42,758 nt of DNA from positions 1 through 42,758 of the forward strand of contig CANCVE010000027.1 of assembly GCA_947381435.1 (NCBI GenBank), given 5' to 3'. The stretch is from Chitinophagaceae bacterium. GTDB taxonomy: Bacteria > Bacteroidota > Bacteroidia > Chitinophagales > Chitinophagaceae. Shown in pieces: positions 39,156 through 42,758 of this stretch. The notes below the pieces were generated by a model. The model was not told the origin of the DNA. It did not search any database and saw only the letters and a program-made list of their open reading frames with translations. Position 1 is the first letter of the stretch. Every line of letters begins with the position of its first letter. A program made the translations under genes and the position numbers.

Positions 39156-41189
39156 CTAATATTTAATTACTTTCTTATTTACTACATCAGTGCTATTGGT
39201 AATGTTTACGGTATAAGTTCCTACAGCTAATGATTTGAAGGCAGGAATGGAAAGTACACTAAATCCTTTCTTGCCAAAACTCTTTTGTGTATAAACTAGT
39301 TTGCCATTAATATCAAATACGCGAATGGCTAGAGCTTCATCTTTGATAGTGTAAAGATTGATGTTCGCCACATTATGTACAGGGTTCGGGTAAACTTCTG
39401 CTGTAATTGCTTTTAAACTATTTGATACTGCTACAGAAGCTATATTGCTATAAGTGTAAGTGCCATCTTTATTAATCAATCTAAGTCTGTAGAAAGCTTT
39501 TGTAGCAATTCCATCAGTTTTGTCAATAAAATTATAAAGGTTTACGCCAGCATTTCCTTTGGCTGCAATTGCCCCCACGTAACCATAATTAATTCCATCA
39601 TAGCTTTTTTCTATTTCAATAGTTCTCACATTAAGTTCTGTTGCAGTGCCAATGTGTAAACTTACAAAAGGGGAAGTTATGGCTGTAGCGGTAAATTCCT
39701 TAATGGTAAGTGGGAGTGGACTGCTTGTGCCGCCACCATACAAACTGTCAACCTCTACTTTACTAATTGCGCGGCTGTAAATGCGTATATCATCGAGTGA
39801 ACCATTGAACCAATATGGAGCAGAAACATCATAGTATCTTCCAAAAATCAAATCGTAAGTTGTATTAAAAGGTTGTACGTTAGATTTTGCATTTGTTTTA
39901 ATCAATTTGTCATCAAGATATGCACTAACAATATTACTATCTGCAACTAATACCAAATGATACCATTTGTTTTTCTCAATAAATGTAGAATCATTCCATC
40001 CCCCAAGAGCAGAATAGAATGTTTGATGCACCGTGTCAGGAATAATTATAGAGCAGGCATCTTTTCCATACTTGCCATCATAAGGACCATCATCAAAAAC
40101 TGCGTTCAAATTATAGTTCGTTGCAGGTCCTTTACAAAGCATGTAGTTTCCATGACAAGGCCCTTTATAAAACCCATTTACTTTTACCCATAAACTAATA
40201 GTTGCCCTTGTATCACAATTTAAAGTAGCACTATTGGGTATCTGCATATAGCTAGTTACTCCATCAAACTGATAAGCACTATTTGGATGCCCAAATCTGT
40301 CTGTGGTAAGTTTAGCATTATCAAATGTTGGATTATTATGATTACCACTTTTGTCTTTATCGTTTCCATCAAAAGGATACCAAGCCATTAAGCCAAGGTT
40401 TAAATCAATTTTAGGTTGGTAATTATGCAAACTATCTATTTCAGTTGCGTTCAATGCCCTGTTGTAAATACGTATATCATCCAGAACACCATTAAACCAG
40501 TAAGGTGTAGAACTTGCATTATAGTATCTTCCCAAAAATAAATCATAAGGGCTATTATATTCCTGAACAGGTGACTTGGCATTTGCCTTAATCAATTTGC
40601 CATCTAAATAAGCACTTACAAAGTCGCTATCTGCTACTAATGCCAAATGATACCATTTCCCTTCTGCTATAAAGGTGGAGTCAGACCATCCGCCAAGAGA
40701 TGAATAAAAAGTTTCATGAGCTGTATCTACAGGGGTTGAAATTGAGCAGGCATCCTTTCCATTTTTGGCGTCATATAGGCCATCACTAAATTCAGCATTC
40801 AAAGTCCAATTCGTTTCTGGACCTTTACAAATCATGTAGTTGCCATGACAAGCTCCTTTGTAAAAACCATTTACTTTAACCCACATACTAATTGTTACCC
40901 TAGTGCCACAATTGAGGGAAGCACTATTAGGTATTTGCATATAGCTTGTTGCTCCATCAAACTGATATGCACTTTTCGGATTTCCGAATCTATCTGTAGT
41001 CAATTTTGCATTATTAAATGAAGGGTTGTTGCCATTTCCACTATTATCGTTGGCATTTCCATCGAATGGATACCATGCCATCAACCCTTTATTGAGACTA
41101 GTTTGAGCTATACCATTAAAAACTAAAGCGAACAAGCAAACAAAGGTGAATGTAGTTTTCACTATTGCTTTGGTAGAAATTTGTTTCAT
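39156..41189 (-). CDS. Secreted twin-LamG protein with type IX secretion sorting domain
   Basis: A 677-residue protein. Signal peptide about 1-28. Two tandem LamG/concanavalin-like domains (about 31-255 and 265-490) each start GLMAWYPFDGN and end WFNG.LDDIRIY.RA. They are very alike: 49 of the first 60 aligned residues are identical, pointing to recent internal duplication. A fibronectin-like segment follows (about 500-590). A type A sorting domain at about 605-677 (VYPNPVHNVANINLY... ending NKKVIKY) directs export by the type IX system and surface attachment. LamG domains bind glycans or proteins, so an adhesin-like role is likely. Stand-alone minus-strand gene. Confidence 0.88.
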   Translation of the reverse strand: MKQISTKAIVKTTFTFVCLFALVFNGIAQTSLNKGLMAWYPFDGNANDNSGNGNNPSFNNAKLTTDRFGNPKSAYQFDGATSYMQIPNSASLNCGTRVTISMWVKVNGFYKGACHGNYMICKGPETNWTLNAEFSDGLYDAKNGKDACSISTPVDTAHETFYSSLGGWSDSTFIAEGKWYHLALVADSDFVSAYLDGKLIKANAKSPVQEYNSPYDLFLGRYYNASSTPYWFNGVLDDIRIYNRALNATEIDSLHNYQPKIDLNLGLMAWYPFDGNDKDKSGNHNNPTFDNAKLTTDRFGHPNSAYQFDGVTSYMQIPNSATLNCDTRATISLWVKVNGFYKGPCHGNYMLCKGPATNYNLNAVFDDGPYDGKYGKDACSIIIPDTVHQTFYSALGGWNDSTFIEKNKWYHLVLVADSNIVSAYLDDKLIKTNAKSNVQPFNTTYDLIFGRYYDVSAPYWFNGSLDDIRIYSRAISKVEVDSLYGGGTSSPLPLTIKEFTATAITSPFVSLHIGTATELNVRTIEIEKSYDGINYGYVGAIAAKGNAGVNLYNFIDKTDGIATKAFYRLRLINKDGTYTYSNIASVAVSNSLKAITAEVYPNPVHNVANINLYTIKDEALAIRVFDINGKLVYTQKSFGKKGFSVLSIPAFKSLAVGTYTVNITNSTDVVNKKVIKY

Positions 41190-41594
41190 ATTGAATTGTT
41201 TAAATTTTTGACAAAGTAAAGTGAAATTTTATTAACTGAAAATGTTTTTTTTCTAGTAAATTAAATCAGCCAATTTATTTTATAATAGTTCGATAGGGTG
41301 CATAAAAGATTTTCGCTTTTAAGACGCATTGATATGCGTCTCTACATTCGCAACATAATTTATAAAGCGAAAAACTTTTATGCGCCCGTTCGATATTTCT
41401 ATCTATTTAGAAAGTAATAACTGCTTATTTTATTGGGCTTAAAAGTATAAAATTTGAAATTATTTTTATTAAATGTTGATTTTATTAAAGAATTTACCAT
41501 GTGGGACAGATAATAAGGGCTACATTACATTCAGTATAGAAACCAATCATTTCTTTATTAAAATTATTTAATCAAATTTTAAAATAATCGCAAA
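41190..41594. other. Divergent gene-free region with MITE copy B
   Basis: It should contain promoters for the twin-LamG gene (-) and the unknown gene at 41595 (+); no clean TAnnTTTG with a -33 partner was found. Its main feature is the 92-bp element at 41296-41387. Confidence 0.5.
41296..41387 (-). mobile_element. 92-bp MITE-like element, copy B
   Basis: It is the reverse complement of the copy at 30397-30488, with one base difference found by eye and the same length. Its ends are GGGTGCATAAAAGATTTTCG and, on the other strand, GGGCGCATAAAAGTTTTTCG. GTTCGATA is present directly on both sides (41288-41295 and 41388-41395): a perfect 8-bp target duplication. Confidence 0.85.
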
Positions 41595-42533
41595 ATGTCA
41601 CACATTAATTATTCATCAGTTTATGAAGAACAACGTAAAAATCAGAAAGCATGTTTTAAAAAACATACGGATGATGAATTGGATAGTCCATTAATTAGTT
41701 TTCTGACAAAGAAGGGAATTGATTTTGTAAAGGACATGGCCGATGGAAATGCAGCAGATGGTCATAATAAAAGTAGTCTGGCATTGATTGGTCAGAGTGA
41801 AAAGGCTACTAGAAACCGTAACAATGCATTTGCACCAGTATGGCATAGAACATTGATGTGGATACAGTTTTTGAAACCTGTTTTTAATGAAAATATGAAA
41901 GAGTTTATTGAATGGGGAGTGGATGTTGATGTAAATGGGAAAATATTGGGCGCTAAAACCTTTGCCACAAAGGTAGAAGTAACTAAGGCTATAATAGAAA
42001 AGCATGGTAGTTATGAAATTGGTACTAGTCCGTTGCAACCTTTTATTACTACTAATAAGGACGACCTGCTAAAATTGCTAACAAAGACTACCGATGCGGA
42101 AGCGTATGAAGTAAGTAGGGACGATTTGAAAAGTAAGGCTGAGGTAGAAACCGGAAAAAGAAATACCACGTGGGCAATACCCTACAGCAATCAAAAAGAG
42201 ATAGGAGGCTACCTTTCTGGACTTTTTCCTGAAGATAAAAAGAATGTTGCTCTTTGGGGGTATGATGTGGTGGACGCAGTAACTGCTGCGAAAGAAAAAA
42301 CTATTACCGTGAAACCATTATTAAGAAGGGTAATTTCGGGGATATTACTAGGATCGGTAATGACAAATACAGGCAAGAAGGATTTCAGTGTTTTTCAGGG
42401 GAAGAAAGGACTTGGTATGGAGACCTTGCTAAAGGTAGGGGAAGAGTTAGGGATGAACAATGGATATAGCTCGGTTGTGGTGTTTAATCCAACTGGAATT
42501 GGCAATATCATGTTTAGGGTTACCAATAAATAA
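41595..42533 (+). CDS. Unknown protein
   Basis: A 312-residue protein of unrecognised family, with no signal peptide and no membrane helix. The N-terminal 160 residues are mostly helical (LISFLTKKGIDFVKDMADG, WHRTLMWIQFLKPVFNENM, EFIEWGVDVDVNG). The C-terminal part is mixed (LGMETLLKVGEELGMNNGYS, VVVFNPTGIGNIMFRVTN) and looks like a small alpha/beta or beta-sandwich end. A helical front with a beta-type end is also the plan of the unknown protein at 11957-12901, but no alignment is claimed. Lone gene with its own strong terminator, beside an IS256-family element. Confidence 0.6.
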   Translation: MSHINYSSVYEEQRKNQKACFKKHTDDELDSPLISFLTKKGIDFVKDMADGNAADGHNKSSLALIGQSEKATRNRNNAFAPVWHRTLMWIQFLKPVFNENMKEFIEWGVDVDVNGKILGAKTFATKVEVTKAIIEKHGSYEIGTSPLQPFITTNKDDLLKLLTKTTDAEAYEVSRDDLKSKAEVETGKRNTTWAIPYSNQKEIGGYLSGLFPEDKKNVALWGYDVVDAVTAAKEKTITVKPLLRRVISGILLGSVMTNTGKKDFSVFQGKKGLGMETLLKVGEELGMNNGYSSVVVFNPTGIGNIMFRVTNK

Positions 42534-42553
42534 GGGATTGAGAATAGTTTGTA

Positions 42554-42600
42554 AAATGGGGTTCTAATTTGGTTGATCAAATTGGAGCCCCATTTTTTTA
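42554..42600 (+). terminator. Strong rho-independent terminator
   Basis: An 18-bp stem: AAATGGGGTTCTAATTTG (42554-42571) with CAAATTGGAGCCCCATTT (42578-42595), two G-U pairs, 6-nt loop and a long T-run. It belongs to the unknown gene ending at 42533. Confidence 0.88.
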
Positions 42601-42609
42601 TTTTTGAAT

Positions 42610-42758
42610 GAGAGAGTATAAAGTAGTTTGTGTAAACTGGCTTTTTAAATATTACATCTTGCTTCAAAAATAATTAGAAATTGGTTTAATATTAATTGCC
42701 AGTTTGCAATAGGGCGTGTCCATGCTTTTTCAATGTTTTTAATAGCCATGAACAATGC
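42610..42758 (-). mobile_element. Right end of an IS256-family insertion sequence, cut by the window
   Basis: GAGAGAGTATAAAGTAGTTT (42610-42629) followed by GTGTAAACTGG resembles the terminal inverted repeat of IS256-family elements (GTATAA...TTGTGTAAA type, recalled). The transposase end lies just inside. The other end is outside the window, so the exact border and target duplication cannot be set. Confidence 0.6.
42645..42758 (-). CDS. IS256-family transposase, C-terminal 37 residues only
   Basis: An open minus-strand frame runs from the window edge to TAA at 42645. It reads ALFMAIKNIEKA and then WTRPIANWQLILNQFLIIFE. The pattern of W..P(I/V).NW...LNQF.I.FE is the well-conserved C-terminus of IS256-family (MULE-related, DDE) transposases. 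The catalytic part lies outside the window. It probably belongs to a recent element, since the frame is intact here. Confidence 0.75.
   Translation of the reverse strand, partial: ALFMAIKNIEKAWTRPIANWQLILNQFLIIFEARCNI

Overview
The window is AT-rich, coding-dense DNA from a member of the Bacteroidota, most likely near Chitinophagaceae (inference). The phylum call rests on a secreted protein ending in a type IX secretion sorting domain (39156-41189), on promoter-like TAnnTTTG boxes with an upstream TTTG instead of sigma70 boxes, on the lack of evident Shine-Dalgarno sequences, and on a split KdpD. No rRNA, tRNA or CRISPR array was seen.

Layout. 1-2201: the 3' part of a sodium/solute symporter with its terminator, then a J-domain/KTSC protein. 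2203-5047: a lutABC-type lactate oxidation operon on the minus strand. 5213-10466: minus-strand accessory genes, namely a double cupin, an acyltransferase, an SGNH hydrolase, a PIN protein with a previously uncalled 55-residue partner, and two secreted or membrane unknowns. 10467-11956: a gene-free tract packed with palindromes and a 42-bp tandem repeat. 11957-16897: an unknown protein, then tauE-moaD-moeB-moaE on the plus strand. This sulfur/molybdopterin cluster is interrupted by a PD-(D/E)XK (GxxExxY) nuclease gene that has an early in-frame stop and sits between two oppositely oriented tandem arrays of one repeat family. 17094-19032: an Lrp-type regulator divergent from adenosylhomocysteinase.

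19186-27823: a minus-strand potassium locus. Read in transcription order it holds a 41-aa and a 27-aa membrane microprotein, kdpF (25 aa), kdpA, kdpB, kdpC, the KdpD sensor half and a separate histidine kinase. An oppositely oriented TumE-like toxin-antitoxin pair lies between kdpA and kdpB. Eleven palindromes at exact 21-bp spacing lie between kdpC and kdpD. No KdpE is present.

28332-42758: an unknown helical protein, a GIY-YIG protein, a repeat-rich tract, uvrA with a palindromic repeat captured in frame, an ABC exporter with a LolA-like protein, a beta-helix lipoprotein, a twin-LamG secreted protein, an unknown protein, and the end of an IS256-family element at the right edge. Two near-identical 92-bp elements (30397-30488 and 41296-41387, opposite orientation) have terminal inverted repeats and 8-bp flanking duplications, and look like a MITE.

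The most unusual signals are: (1) tandem arrays of unrelated sequence that share a 21-bp (or 42-bp) period, with palindromy kept in the kdp array; (2) the MITE, for which one empty site can be reconstructed; (3) the nuclease gene bracketed by its repeat family; (4) the kdp operon with head microproteins and an antisense toxin-antitoxin insertion.
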